Made by a program: the position numbers and the translations under genes. A model generated the notes under the pieces. That model was given only the letters and a program-made list of their open reading frames with translations. It ran no database searches and was not told the origin of the DNA. DNA of 64,000 nucleotides from Methylobacterium phyllostachyos (GTDB taxonomy: Bacteria; Pseudomonadota; Alphaproteobacteria; Rhizobiales; Beijerinckiaceae), in the NCBI RefSeq assembly GCF_900103445.1, contig NZ_FNHS01000008.1, forward strand, positions 1 to 64,000, in the 5' to 3' direction. Shown here piece after piece: positions 37,424 through 46,829 of the stretch (positions are counted from its first letter, which is position 1; every line of letters starts with the position of its first letter).

Positions 37424-39121
37424 TCAGGCCGCCCGCACCTGGCCCAGGAACCGGTTGACCTCGCCCGAGAGCTGCTCGGCGTGGCGGGTCAGGTCCGTGG
37501 CCGCGGTGAGCACCTGATCGGCCGCCCGGCCGGTCTGCTCCGAAGCCTGGGCCACACCCGCGATGTTGCCGGTGACCTGCTGCGTTCCGGCCGTGGCTTG
37601 GCCGACATTGCGCACGATTTCCCGGGTGGCCGCCCCCTGCTGCTCCACCGCCGCCGCGATCGCCGCCGCGACGGTGTTGATCTCGCGGATGCGGCCCGTG
37701 ATCGTCCCGATGGCGTCCACCGCCTCCCCGGTCGCACCCTGGATCTGTGACATCTGTCCGGCGATCTCCTCGGTGGCCTTGGCGGTCTGGTTCGCCAGTT
37801 CCTTGACCTCCGCGGCGACCACCGCGAAGCCGCGTCCTGCCTCCCCGGCCCGGGCCGCCTCGATGGTGGCGTTGAGCGCCAGCAGGTTGGTCTGCCCGGC
37901 GATCGAGGAGATCAGCCCGACCACGTCACCCACCCGGGTGGCGGTCTCGCTCAGTGCCGTCACCAGCGCCGCGGTCTGGTCGGCCTCGCCGACGGCCTTC
38001 TGGGCGAGGTCGGTCGACCCCGTCACCTGCCGGCCGATCTCCTGGATGGAGCTGCCAAGCTCCTCGGTGGCCGCCGCCACCGTGTTGACGTTGGTGGCGG
38101 CCTGCTCGGCGGCTGCCGCCACATGCGTGGATTGCTGAGCGGTCTCCTGGGCGGTCGCCGACATCCGGCGGGCGGTCTCCTCCAGGGTACCGGCGGCGCT
38201 CGAGACCATCCCGACGATGCCGGCCACAGCCCGCTCGAACGCGTCGGCCAAGTCCATCATGGCGCGCTTGCGCTCCGCGGCGGCGTTGGCCTCGTCGGCG
38301 TGCCGGCGCTCCGCCTCCTCGGCGGCGCTGCGGGCGACCATGGCCTTGATGCCCTCGACGGCGCGGCCGACCGCACCGATCTCGTCCCGGCGGGCCGCCT
38401 CCTTCAGCGTGGTGTCGATCGCGCCGCCCGCCATGCGTTGCAGGGCTGCGACCAGGCTGTCGAGGGGGCGGGTGATCCCGAGCACCGCGACCCCGCCGGC
38501 GACGCAGAGGGCGATGAGCAGACCCACCGCCGACGTGACGATCAGGATGGTGGTCGCCTGCTCGACCTCGGCCTGCATGGCCTGCTGGCCGTCGACGATC
38601 CGCTGCTCCACCTCCCGGCTGTAGGCCCGCATCGCCGCGTGGAAGCCCTCGCGCAGCGTCTGCGCGTCCGCCACCGAGATCCGGACGGCCGCGTCCTGAT
38701 CGCCGGCGAGGGCCGCGGCGTTGCTGCGTGCGACGAGTTCGAGCACCGGGGCGGCGAACCCGCGAATCGCCGCGACCTTCGCCCTGTCGGCCTCGGATTC
38801 CGACGCGGCGGCGAGGCGATCGAGGTCGTCGAGAGTCGCCTTGGCGGCCTCGTCGTAGTGGGTCTTGAACGTGATTCGGTCGGCCTCCGGTTTTCCGATG
38901 ATGATGTTCCGGTTCATGAGCGCGGCATGACCCAGATGGATCTGGGCCTTCTGCAGGCCTGTCAGCCGGCTGGTCAGGTGATTCGCCACGTAGCTGCCGT
39001 GCGCCTCGATCGCATGCATCGTGCTGAGCGCGTAGAAGATGGTAATCGCGCCGATGAGGGACGTGATCGCGAGCGGGGCAACGATCTTCGCAAGGATCTT
39101 CACGTTGTCGAGAATCTTCAT
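37424..39121 (-). CDS. Methyl-accepting chemotaxis protein
   Basis: The 565-residue chemoreceptor has a first membrane helix at about 12-32, a periplasmic four-helix-bundle-type sensor (33-189), a second helix at about 190-214, a HAMP domain (215-270) and a cytoplasmic signalling coiled coil (about 300-560). The conserved hairpin tip is present ([21 protein letters not shown] near 405-430). It senses an unknown ligand and controls CheA activity. No che genes are nearby, so it is an orphan receptor. The ATG at 39121 begins right at the n-region of the first helix. Confidence 0.93.
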   Translation of the reverse strand: MKILDNVKILAKIVAPLAITSLIGAITIFYALSTMHAIEAHGSYVANHLTSRLTGLQKAQIHLGHAALMNRNIIIGKPEADRITFKTHYDEAAKATLDDLDRLAAASESEADRAKVAAIRGFAAPVLELVARSNAAALAGDQDAAVRISVADAQTLREGFHAAMRAYSREVEQRIVDGQQAMQAEVEQATTILIVTSAVGLLIALCVAGGVAVLGITRPLDSLVAALQRMAGGAIDTTLKEAARRDEIGAVGRAVEGIKAMVARSAAEEAERRHADEANAAAERKRAMMDLADAFERAVAGIVGMVSSAAGTLEETARRMSATAQETAQQSTHVAAAAEQAATNVNTVAAATEELGSSIQEIGRQVTGSTDLAQKAVGEADQTAALVTALSETATRVGDVVGLISSIAGQTNLLALNATIEAARAGEAGRGFAVVAAEVKELANQTAKATEEIAGQMSQIQGATGEAVDAIGTITGRIREINTVAAAIAAAVEQQGAATREIVRNVGQATAGTQQVTGNIAGVAQASEQTGRAADQVLTAATDLTRHAEQLSGEVNRFLGQVRAA

Positions 39122-39473
39122 CGACCATCAGTCCGGCAGTATCGGGCGCGGTCAACGCCGGCGCTGCAGGGCAGGCCTCGTTTGAACCGGGCCGGCGAAT
39201 GCTGGCCGGGCGCGGACCTAGCACGGCCCATATTTGTCCTCAACAATGCACCAAGTCTGTATCGGCGATCAGTGATGTGAAACGGAAGTCACGGGATGAT
39301 CGTCATATACGATCTTTGCGGTCCTGTACTGCGTATAAGAGGTAAAATTCTTATATGTTCGGCTCATGGACTGCGATCGATGTCGCTGCGGTGAGGCCTG
39401 GATTGCCGTAAACTGATCCTCTCGGATCGATCGAGACCGGCGCCGCCGGGGCGGCGCCGGAGGGCGGTCGCGC
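39122..39473. other. AT-rich intergenic region upstream of the chemoreceptor
   Basis: No gene is seen. The stretch near 39300-39360 is unusually AT-rich for this window and holds a hairpin TATAAGA (39334-39340) and TCTTATA (39349-39355) with an 8-base loop. This probably includes promoter sequence for the minus-strand chemoreceptor gene, but no exact promoter could be assigned. Confidence 0.5.
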
Positions 39474-40007
39474 TCAGGCGGCCTTCTTGCCCTTGCCCTT
39501 GGACGGCTCGGATTCCTCGGGCGTGCCGGCGGTGTTGATCGACTCGGCGATCTTGGACAGCAGCGCGTCGGTCTTCTTCTCCTCCTGCAGGGTCTCGTCG
39601 AGGAGCGTGGCGGCCTCCGCGTAGCCGAGCTGGCTCGCCCAGGTCTTCAGGGTGCCGTAGCGGGCGATCTCGTAATGCTCCACCGCCTGGGCGCAGGCGG
39701 CCAGCACCGCGTCGGCGGCCGGGCTCTCCTCGAAATCCTCCAGATCCTCTTCCATCTCGGAAACGATGCCCTGCATCGCCTCGCAGGTCTTGGCCCGGGC
39801 GGGCTTGCCGATGATCTCGAACACCTGGGTCAGGCGCTCGACCTGCTGGGCGCTCTCCTCGGCATGGGTCTCGAAGGCCTGGCGCAACTCGTCGTGCTCG
39901 GCCGCCTTGGCGGACTTCTTGAGCGCTTTCACGGATTGCTTCTCGGCGTAGTAGACGTCCTTCAGGGTCTCGTAGAAGGCGTCGTGCAGCGTCTTCTGCT
40001 TGGCCAT
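39474..40007 (-). CDS. DUF892 ferritin-like protein (YciE/YciF family)
   Basis: The 177-residue protein is all-helical with the ferritin-like DUF892 pattern: MAKQKTLHDAFYETLKDVYYAEKQ, then FETHAEESAQQVERLTQVFE, a conserved Cys in AKTCEAMQGIVSE, and AVEHYEIARYGTLKTWA. Glu and His residues in paired helices would form a diiron site. Family members are associated with general stress conditions. The C-terminus is a Lys-rich tail (KGKGKKAA). The ATG at 40007 has a good AAAGGAG site upstream. Confidence 0.9.
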   Translation of the reverse strand: MAKQKTLHDAFYETLKDVYYAEKQSVKALKKSAKAAEHDELRQAFETHAEESAQQVERLTQVFEIIGKPARAKTCEAMQGIVSEMEEDLEDFEESPAADAVLAACAQAVEHYEIARYGTLKTWASQLGYAEAATLLDETLQEEKKTDALLSKIAESINTAGTPEESEPSKGKGKKAA

Positions 40008-40195
40008 GGCGGTCTGTCTCCTTTGGGGGGGAAGCTGTCGGGTGCGCGGCTTCCGGACGGCAAACGCCGCTCCCGCCGGGCGTATCCGCCCGATCTCTTC
40101 ACCCTGTGGAGGAACTTTTCCGCGCGGCGGCGTGCGGGCTGTCGGCGTCCCGGAATCCTGTGATCCAGGGTTGCCGTGATCCGGAGATCCCTGGA

Positions 40196-40651
40196 TCAGG
40201 GGTTGCGCGAGGGGGCGGGCATCGGCGCCCCGGCCGATCCTCCGGTGCGGCGGAACGGCCAGTCGATCAGCCCGCCGGCCCAGAGCGCCGCCCAGACGAA
40301 GACCGGCTGAAAGGCGAGCCGCGGCCCGTGATACCACCAGGAATCCGGGATGCCCTCGACGTGGATGTGCTCGAAGGCGTGCTTGAGGTTCGCCGGGTAG
40401 ACGCAGACCGCGTAGAGCGCGAGGCCGATCGCGGCGGCCCGGCGGAACCGGCCCGTCAGGAGGCCGATCGCCCCGGCGAGCTCGCACAGGCCGGTGGCCT
40501 GGATGACGAGGCGGGGCTCGGGCACCCAGTCGGGCATGAGCGGCAGCATCGCGTCGGTCGCCACGAGATGGACCACGCCGATGAACAGGTAGATCGCCGC
40601 GAGCCCGTAACGCAGCCGGCGCCGCCCGGTCTCGATTCTCTGATCGGTCAC
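40196..40651 (-). CDS. DoxX-family membrane protein
   Basis: The 151-residue protein has four hydrophobic helices and the DoxX/DoxD-like pattern (RYGLAAIYLFIGVVHLVATDAMLP, ATGLCELAGAIGLLTGRFRRAAAIGL, KHAFEHIHVEGIPDSWWYHGPRLAFQPVF). Its role is unknown; relatives are linked to quinone or thiosulfate metabolism. The GTG start overlaps the stop of pabC (GTGA), so it belongs to the pab unit in transcription and translation, although no folate role is known for this family. Confidence 0.82.
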   Translation of the reverse strand: MTDQRIETGRRRLRYGLAAIYLFIGVVHLVATDAMLPLMPDWVPEPRLVIQATGLCELAGAIGLLTGRFRRAAAIGLALYAVCVYPANLKHAFEHIHVEGIPDSWWYHGPRLAFQPVFVWAALWAGGLIDWPFRRTGGSAGAPMPAPSRNP

Positions 40652-41499
40652 GCGACAGCATCCTCCGTGACGCCGCAGGCTTGGGCGACGCGGGCGCGCA
40701 GGGCCGCCATCAGCCTTGCCACCGCCGGGTGGCCGGCGCCCGGGAAGGTGGTGTCGCCGATGGCGGTCACGGGGGCCAGGAGCCGCAGGGAGTTGGTCAG
40801 GAACACGGCGTCCGCGCCCAGAAACTGGGGCAAGTCGAGCGAGCGTTCCTCGGCCTGCAGTCCGCATCCGGCGGCGAGACCCAGCACCTCCCCCCGCACG
40901 ATCCCGGCGAGTACGCCATCCGCCAGCGGCGGCGTGACCAGGGTCGTGCCGAACAGGGCGAAGAGATTGCCGGTGCCCGCGCAGGCGACGCACCCCCGCG
41001 TGTTGCGGAACAGCGCCTCGTCGAAGCCCGCGGCGGCGGCCTCCCGGGCGGCCAGCACGGCGTCGCCATAGCCCAACGTCTTCAGCCGGGCGGCGGGCGA
41101 GGTGTCGTTGCGGGCGATGCCGGTCGGCCAGACGCGCAGGGGCGCGAAGGCCGCGGCCTTCGTGCTCGGCGCCGCGGTGGCGAACAGCGTCGGGTGCGGA
41201 TCCTCCGGCGGCTTCAGCCCGCGCGGGCCGGAGCCGCGCGTGAGCGTGGTCCGGATCGCCAGCCGCTCACCCTGGCTGGCCAGCGCCCGCATGGCGGCGC
41301 GGATCCGCTCGGCCTCCGCGGGAATCCCGAGATTCTCCGCGGAGGCGACGAGCCGGGCGATATGGGCCTCCGCGAAGGCAATGCGTCCGCCGAGCGCCAG
41401 GGCCGTGTCGAACAGCCCGTCGCCGAGCGTCAGGCCGCGGTCGGTGTGGTCGAGGGGGGCCGTGGTCCCGGGGGTGATTGCCCCGTCACGCCACAGCAT
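40648..41499 (-). CDS. pabC: Aminodeoxychorismate lyase-type class IV PLP enzyme
   Basis: The 283-residue protein belongs to the class IV aminotransferase/lyase fold (branched-chain aminotransferase, D-amino-acid transaminase, ADC lyase). The start MLWRDGAITPG and LDHTDRGLTLGDGLFDTALA are typical, and LKTLGYGDAVLAA holds the PLP lysine (Lys in RLKTLGY). With pabB and pabA beside it, the likely reaction is 4-amino-4-deoxychorismate to p-aminobenzoate and pyruvate. The ATG at 41499 overlaps the pabA gene by 14 bp, and the 3' end overlaps the doxX gene. Confidence 0.88.
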   Translation of the reverse strand: MLWRDGAITPGTTAPLDHTDRGLTLGDGLFDTALALGGRIAFAEAHIARLVASAENLGIPAEAERIRAAMRALASQGERLAIRTTLTRGSGPRGLKPPEDPHPTLFATAAPSTKAAAFAPLRVWPTGIARNDTSPAARLKTLGYGDAVLAAREAAAAGFDEALFRNTRGCVACAGTGNLFALFGTTLVTPPLADGVLAGIVRGEVLGLAAGCGLQAEERSLDLPQFLGADAVFLTNSLRLLAPVTAIGDTTFPGAGHPAVARLMAALRARVAQACGVTEDAVA

Positions 41500-42100
41500 C
41501 GCGGCGTTCCTCCGGCTTCTCGCGCCACGCGCGGGCCAGCCCCAAAAAATTGGCGAACAGGGCATGGCCGCCCTCGGTCAGGACCGATTCCGGGTGGAAC
41601 TGGATGCCGTAGGTCGGGTGGGTCCGGTGCGAGAGCGCCATCACCTCCCCCTCCTGCGAGACCGCATCGACGGACAGGTGCTGCTCCATCTCGGGGCCGG
41701 GATTGACCACCAGCGAGTGGTAGCGCCCCACCGGCATCGGCGCCGGCAGCCCGGAAAACAGGCGCGCGCCGGTATGGGCGATCGGCGTCATCTGCCCGTG
41801 GAGAGGGCGCTGCGCCCGCGCGACCGTGCCGCCGAAGGCCGCGCCGATCGCCTGATGGCCAAGGCAGACGCCGAGGATCGGCACCGTGCCGGAGAGATCC
41901 CGGATCGCCGGCAGCGAGATCCCGGCCTCCGCCGGGGTGCAGGGGCCGGGCGAGACCACCAGGGCCTCCGGTTCGAGCGCCCGGATGCCGGAAACATCCA
42001 GCGCGTCGTTGCGCACGACCCGGACCTCTTCGCCCAACTCCTCGAAGTAGCGCACGACGTTGAAGACGAACGAGTCGTAATTGTCGAGGACGAGGATCAT
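41486..42100 (-). CDS. pabA: Aminodeoxychorismate/anthranilate synthase glutamine amidotransferase subunit
   Basis: The 204-residue class I glutaminase supplies ammonia to the PabB partner. The catalytic Cys79 is in GVCLGHQAIG, and His169 with Glu171 in FHPESVLTEGG complete the triad. MILVLDNYDSFVFN is the usual start. The first two bases of its ATG are inside the pabB stop (ATGA overlap), so the pair is translationally coupled. The context with pabB and pabC favours p-aminobenzoate over tryptophan synthesis, though the subunit could be shared. Confidence 0.93.
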   Translation of the reverse strand: MILVLDNYDSFVFNVVRYFEELGEEVRVVRNDALDVSGIRALEPEALVVSPGPCTPAEAGISLPAIRDLSGTVPILGVCLGHQAIGAAFGGTVARAQRPLHGQMTPIAHTGARLFSGLPAPMPVGRYHSLVVNPGPEMEQHLSVDAVSQEGEVMALSHRTHPTYGIQFHPESVLTEGGHALFANFLGLARAWREKPEERRDAVA

Positions 42101-43467
42101 GCGAAGGCCTCGAACACGCGGGCGGCCTTGGCCAGGGTCTCGTCGTATTCGGGGCCCGGCTCCGACAGGAGAGTCACCCCGCCCCCGGCCTGAAGCACCG
42201 CCTGATGTGCGTCCATGAACACGGTGCGGATCGCGATCGAGGTGTCCATCGCCCCGTCGAAGCCGATCCGGCCGATGGCGCCGCAATAGAGTTCCCGCGC
42301 GTCGCCTTCGATCTCGGTGATGATGTCCATGGCGCGGATCTTTGGGGCACCCGTGATCGAGCCGCCCGGAAAGGTCCCTTCCAGGAGGTCGAGGGCGTCG
42401 AGCCCGTCGCGGAGTTGTCCGGTCACCACCGACACCAGATGGTGAACGTTGGCGTAGGTCTCCAGCCCGCAGAGCGTCGGCACGGCGACGCTGCCCGGCG
42501 CGCAGACCCGCGACAGGTCGTTGCGCAGCAGGTCGACGATCATGACGTTCTCGGCCCGCTCCTTGACGTTCGCCTGGAGCGCTTCGGCCACCGCCCGGTC
42601 GGCCTCCGGATCGTCGAGGCGGCGGGCGGTGCCCTTGATCGGGCGCGTCTCCACGTGCCGGCCGTCGAGGCGGATGAAGCGCTCGGGCGAGGACGAGGCG
42701 ATCGTCAGCCCCTCCAACTCCTGATAGGCCCCGAAGGTCGCCGGGTTGGTGGCGCGCAGGCGCCGGTAGAGGGCGAACGGGTCGAACTCCGCCGGCAGGT
42801 CGGCGGTGAAGCGCTGGGCGATGTTGGCCTGGTAGATGTCGCCGGCGCGGATATAGGCGCGCACCTTTTCGACAGCATTCTCATAACCTTGCCGGTCGAA
42901 GTTCGAGTGCCACGCGAGTTGTTTTCTGGATTGCCCCGGGGCCTCTGCCGGTTCGGTGCCGAGCCGGTCGGCGAAGGCGGCCAGCCGCGCCGCGGCGCGG
43001 GCCTGCCGGGCGGCGGGCTCGAGCGTGGGGAAGCCGGTGGCGACGAGCCGGGCCGTCCCGGCAGCCTGATCGATCACCAGGGCCGTGTCGTAGAAGTTCA
43101 GGGCGATGTCGTCGGTGAGCCCCGCCCGCCGGGCCGGCGCCGCGACCCGCTCCAAAGCCGCGCCGAGATCGTAGGCGAGGTAGCCGATCGCCCCGCCCGG
43201 GAAGGGGTTTTCGGGGTCTGGCTCGATCCGATAGGGGGTGAGGCAGGCGCGCAGGGCCGCGAAGGGACCGCCCGGCACCGGCGCGCCGTCCAGGGTCGCG
43301 CGCCCGTCGCGGAAGCGGAAGCGTGCGAACGGGTCGGCGGCCACGATCGAGTGGCGTCCCAGCGGGTCGTGCCGCATGGCGCTGTCGAGGAAGGCGAGCC
43401 CCGGCAGGGACCGCAACCGGGCGGCGGCCGCGACGGGATCGATGAAGGGGATCTCTCGGGTCCACAT
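42097..43467 (-). CDS. pabB: Aminodeoxychorismate synthase component I
   Basis: The 456-residue chorismate-binding enzyme makes 4-amino-4-deoxychorismate from chorismate and ammonia supplied by PabA. The catalytic domain occupies about 190-455, with IRAGDIYQANIAQRF, PERFIRLDGRHVETRPIKGT and GSITGAPKIRAMDII as signature stretches. The PIKGT sequence is typical of PabB enzymes, where the Lys takes part in catalysis. The ATG at 43467 gives MWTREIPFIDP; in-frame alternatives lie at 43503-43506. It heads a tightly overlapping pabB-pabA-pabC-doxX operon. Confidence 0.93.
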   Translation of the reverse strand: MWTREIPFIDPVAAAARLRSLPGLAFLDSAMRHDPLGRHSIVAADPFARFRFRDGRATLDGAPVPGGPFAALRACLTPYRIEPDPENPFPGGAIGYLAYDLGAALERVAAPARRAGLTDDIALNFYDTALVIDQAAGTARLVATGFPTLEPAARQARAAARLAAFADRLGTEPAEAPGQSRKQLAWHSNFDRQGYENAVEKVRAYIRAGDIYQANIAQRFTADLPAEFDPFALYRRLRATNPATFGAYQELEGLTIASSSPERFIRLDGRHVETRPIKGTARRLDDPEADRAVAEALQANVKERAENVMIVDLLRNDLSRVCAPGSVAVPTLCGLETYANVHHLVSVVTGQLRDGLDALDLLEGTFPGGSITGAPKIRAMDIITEIEGDARELYCGAIGRIGFDGAMDTSIAIRTVFMDAHQAVLQAGGGVTLLSEPGPEYDETLAKAARVFEAFA

Positions 43468-43840
43468 GGCCTGGTTCGGGGCCGCTATCCTCTGGCTGTG
43501 CATCATCTGTTGCCGTCGCACAGGCGATGCCGCGGGGGAAGCGTCAGTTCCACGCAGGCACCACCGCTGGGTGCGGGCGGGATGTGTCCGAGGTGCAGGG
43601 CGAACGCCCCACAATCTCACGCGTAGCCTTAAGATTCGCCGCCAAGCCCCTGCCAAACGGTCAGATTTCCAGTTTCTTCGAAGCCTCGCGTCTGGGGCCG
43701 GCCACCCCTGCGGCGGCCGGTCTCGCGCCGGCGGACTGGAACCGCTATAGGAGCGCGATCCCGAATTCTCGTCCTCGCGCTCCGTGTGGCTGACTGATCG
43801 GCCATACGCGCGGGCGACGTCCGACCCGTCGAATGCACCC
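43468..43840. other. Intergenic region between divergent pabB and rimO
   Basis: No gene is seen. The stretch must hold promoters for both divergent genes. GCAGGCACCACCGCTGGGTG-type G/C-rich blocks are present but no clear -35/-10 boxes were assigned. Short frames on either strand look like chance. Confidence 0.45.
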
Positions 43841-45208
43841 ATGACCGCCACGCCAGCCCCTGTCCCGCCGGCCACCAAGGCTTCGGCCCCCAAAATCGCT
43901 TCGGCCCCCAAAATCTCGTTCGTCTCGCTCGGCTGCCCGAAGGCGCTGGTCGATTCCGAGCGGATCCTCACTCACCTGCGCGCCGAGGGCTACGAGCTGG
44001 CCCGGCGGCACGACGGCGCCGACGTGGTGATCGTCAACACCTGCGGCTTCCTCGATTCCGCCAAGGCGGAGTCGCTCTCGGCCATCGGTGAGGCCATGGC
44101 GGAGAACGGCCGGGTCATCGTCACCGGCTGCATGGGCGCGCAGCCGGAGGAAATCCGCGAGAAGTATCCCGATCTCCTCGCGGTGACCGGGCCGCAGGCC
44201 TACGAGTCGGTGGTGGCGGCCGTCCACGAGGCGGTGCCCCCGGCCCACGACCCGTTCCTCGACCTCGTGCCGCCGCAGGGGATCAAGCTCACCCCGCGCC
44301 ACTACGCCTATCTGAAGATCTCGGAGGGGTGCAGCAACCGCTGCAGCTTCTGCATCATCCCGAGTTTGCGCGGGAACCTCGTCAGCCGCCCCGCCGCCGA
44401 CGTGCTGCGCGAGGCGGAGAAGCTGGTGAAGGCCGGCGTGAAGGAGCTGCTGGTCGTCAGCCAGGACACCAGCGCCTACGGCGTCGATATCCGCTACGCG
44501 GAGAGCCCGTGGCAGGACCGTCAGGTCCGCGCGAAATTCTACGACCTCACCAAGGAACTCGGCGAGCTCGGCGCCTGGGTGCGGCTGCACTACGTCTACC
44601 CCTACCCGCACGTGGACGAGGTCATCCCGCTGATGGCCGAGGGCAAGGTGCTCCCCTACCTCGACATGCCGCTCCAGCACGCGAGCCCCTCGGTGCTCAA
44701 GCGCATGCGCCGGCCCGGCAACCAGGAGCGCCAGCTCGACCGCATCCGGAGCTGGCGGCAGATCTGCCCGGACCTCGCGATCCGCTCGACCTTCATCGTC
44801 GGCTTCCCCGGCGAGACTGAGGCCGAGTTCGAGGAGCTGCTGGCCTGGCTGCAGGAGGCCAAGCTCGATCGGGTCGGCTGCTTCGAGTACGAGCCGGTGG
44901 CCGGCGCCACCGCCAACGCGCTGGGCGACCTCGTGCCGCCGGCGGTGAAGGCCGAGCGCAAGCGCCGGTTCATGGAGACGCAGAACGGCATCGCGCTCCG
45001 GCTGCAGCGGGCCAAGGTCGGCAAGCGGCTGCCCATCATCGTCGATGCCGTCGAGGGCGGGGTGGCCCGGGGCCGGTCCAAGGCCGACGCGCCGGAGATC
45101 GACGGCACGGTCCACGCCGCCTTCCGGCGCCCGGTGCGGGTCGGCGACATCGTCACCGTGAAGGTGGACCGGGCCGAGGCCTACGACCTCTACGGCAGCG
45201 TGGCCTGA
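43841..45208 (+). CDS. rimO: Ribosomal protein S12 methylthiotransferase
   Basis: RimO is a radical-SAM enzyme that adds a methylthio group to an aspartate of ribosomal protein S12. The 455-residue protein has the UPF0004 N-domain ([34 protein letters not shown]) with three cysteines, the radical-SAM motif CSNRCSFC near 165-172, and a C-terminal TRAM domain. The ATG at 43841 is used; the upstream GTG at 43784 gives a longer N-terminus. Between residues 14 and 26 the encoded [12 protein letters not shown] comes from a 17-18-bp DNA duplication at 43881-43916. Confidence 0.96.
   Translation: MTATPAPVPPATKASAPKIASAPKISFVSLGCPKALVDSERILTHLRAEGYELARRHDGADVVIVNTCGFLDSAKAESLSAIGEAMAENGRVIVTGCMGAQPEEIREKYPDLLAVTGPQAYESVVAAVHEAVPPAHDPFLDLVPPQGIKLTPRHYAYLKISEGCSNRCSFCIIPSLRGNLVSRPAADVLREAEKLVKAGVKELLVVSQDTSAYGVDIRYAESPWQDRQVRAKFYDLTKELGELGAWVRLHYVYPYPHVDEVIPLMAEGKVLPYLDMPLQHASPSVLKRMRRPGNQERQLDRIRSWRQICPDLAIRSTFIVGFPGETEAEFEELLAWLQEAKLDRVGCFEYEPVAGATANALGDLVPPAVKAERKRRFMETQNGIALRLQRAKVGKRLPIIVDAVEGGVARGRSKADAPEIDGTVHAAFRRPVRVGDIVTVKVDRAEAYDLYGSVA
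43881..43916. repeat. 18-bp tandem duplication inside rimO
   Basis: CTTCGGCCCCCAAAATCG (43881-43898) is followed by CTTCGGCCCCCAAAATCT (43899-43916), identical in 17 of 18 bases and in frame, so it adds six residues to the N-terminal extension without breaking the gene. Confidence 0.88.
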
Positions 45209-45312
45209 GGCGGGACGCCGCGCGGGCCTCTTCGGATGAGGGCGGTCGCGTGCGTGTTGCACGCCTCATCCATCACGGCGCTCTCGTTCCCCGAGGCTCA
45301 GGAGGTGCGTGG

Positions 45313-46653
45313 ATGGCAAACCCGGCGCAGGTCACCGGCGCGCCCGAGCCGGTGAAAGCCCAGACAGGCGCCTTCCTCACGCCCCTGTTCACCGACCGAC
45401 GGGTCGCCGCGGTGCTGGGCCTCGGCTTCGCGCAGGGCATCCCGTTCCTGCTCGTCTACGCGACGCAATCGGCCTGGCTCGTCCAGGCCAAGGTGCCGCT
45501 CGCCACGATCGGGCTGATGAGCGAGCTCACCATCGCGTACAAGCTGAAGTTCCTCTGGGCCCCCTTCCTCGACCGGCACGACGCGCCCCTGCTGGGCCGC
45601 TGGCTCGGGCGGCGCCGCGGCTGGATCGTCGCCACCCAGATCCTGGTGGCGCTGGCGCTCGCGGGCGTCGCCTTCGGCGATCCGGCCCATTGGCTCGCCT
45701 GGACGGTGGCGTTCTCCCTGGCGCTCGGCGTCGCGGGCGCCACCCAGGACGTGGTGATCGACGGCTGGCGCATCACCGCCGCGCCCCCGGAGCAGCAGGC
45801 GCTGATGTCGTCGTGGTCGGAGATCGGCTACCGGATCGGCAACCTCGCGGCGGGCGCCGGCGCCCTCTACCTCTCCGACGCGTATGGCTGGCGCGCCGCC
45901 TATCTGTGCATGGCCGCGCTCATGGCCCCCGGCACGATCGCGGCCCTGCTGGCGCCGGAGCCCCCTGCCCCCGGGACGCCGGCGAGCGGCGGCTTCGTCG
46001 AGACCGTCTGGGCCCCGATCCGTGACCTGCTGGCCCGGCTCGGGCCGCTGGCCGTCCCGGTTCTGGCGCTGGTCGCGGGCTTCCGGATGCCCGGCTACGT
46101 CTCGAACGCCATGGCGATCCCGCTGTTCAAGACGCTCGGCTATTCCAACACCGACATCGCCACGGTGACCAAGCTGTTCGGCTTCTGGATCGCGCTCGGC
46201 GGCACCTTCCTGGCGAGCGCCATCATCCCGCGGATCGGCATGATGGCGAGCCTGCTGATCGGCACCGTCACGGCTTCGGCCTCGCACCTCGCGCTCGCCT
46301 ATCTCGCGTGGCACGGCGGCCATGGCGGCGCGGCATTCTGGACCTTCGCGGCGACCGTCGGGATCGACGGTTTTGCCTACGCCTTCGCGTCGATCGTGCT
46401 GATCACCTACATGTCCCGGCTCTCGGCCACTGCGCACGCGGCGAGCCAGTATGCCCTTCTGACCTCGCTCTGCGCCCTGCCGGGCAGCCTGCTCGCCGGG
46501 TTCTCGGGCTTCGTGATCGAGTGGACCGGGTTCCCATGGTTCTTCATCGGCACGTCCCTGATCGGCGTGCCGGTGGCCCTGCTCTGCCTGCTGGTCGCGC
46601 GCCGGCATGGTCCGATGGACGCACCGATGGAGTCTCCCGCGGAGGCGTCCTGA
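45313..46653 (+). CDS. ampG: AmpG-family MFS transporter
   Basis: The 446-residue membrane protein has about twelve helices in the major facilitator arrangement. The region FLWAPFLDRHDAPLLGRWLGRRRGWI matches the loop 2-3 signature of AmpG-like permeases, and GATQDVVIDGWRI is also characteristic. AmpG imports muropeptides (GlcNAc-anhydroMurNAc peptides) for cell-wall recycling. Other AmpG-like proteins carry other cargo, so the substrate is not certain. AGGAGG (45300-45305) lies seven bases before the ATG at 45313, which supports this start over a GTG at 45250. Confidence 0.85.
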   Translation: MANPAQVTGAPEPVKAQTGAFLTPLFTDRRVAAVLGLGFAQGIPFLLVYATQSAWLVQAKVPLATIGLMSELTIAYKLKFLWAPFLDRHDAPLLGRWLGRRRGWIVATQILVALALAGVAFGDPAHWLAWTVAFSLALGVAGATQDVVIDGWRITAAPPEQQALMSSWSEIGYRIGNLAAGAGALYLSDAYGWRAAYLCMAALMAPGTIAALLAPEPPAPGTPASGGFVETVWAPIRDLLARLGPLAVPVLALVAGFRMPGYVSNAMAIPLFKTLGYSNTDIATVTKLFGFWIALGGTFLASAIIPRIGMMASLLIGTVTASASHLALAYLAWHGGHGGAAFWTFAATVGIDGFAYAFASIVLITYMSRLSATAHAASQYALLTSLCALPGSLLAGFSGFVIEWTGFPWFFIGTSLIGVPVALLCLLVARRHGPMDAPMESPAEAS

Positions 46654-46829
46654 ACGCGTATTCGCGGCGGCGTGCCCGTCTTCAGCAAGACTTAACCATA
46701 AGGCCGCTTAATGGGACGGACGGTTGATGTCCTTCCCAGTTGGGCAACCCAGGCCACGCGTGCGGACACGGCGTCCGCGGGCGAACGGCGGCGGCTGCCC
46801 GCAGGGAAGCGCGTAGGCGAGTTCCCCGA

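Noticed and set aside
39474..40661. GGAAC-N16-GTT (EcfG-type) promoter near the DUF892 gene
   Set aside because: A GGAAC-like match near 40114 lacks the second half at the right spacing and is on the wrong strand for the gene.
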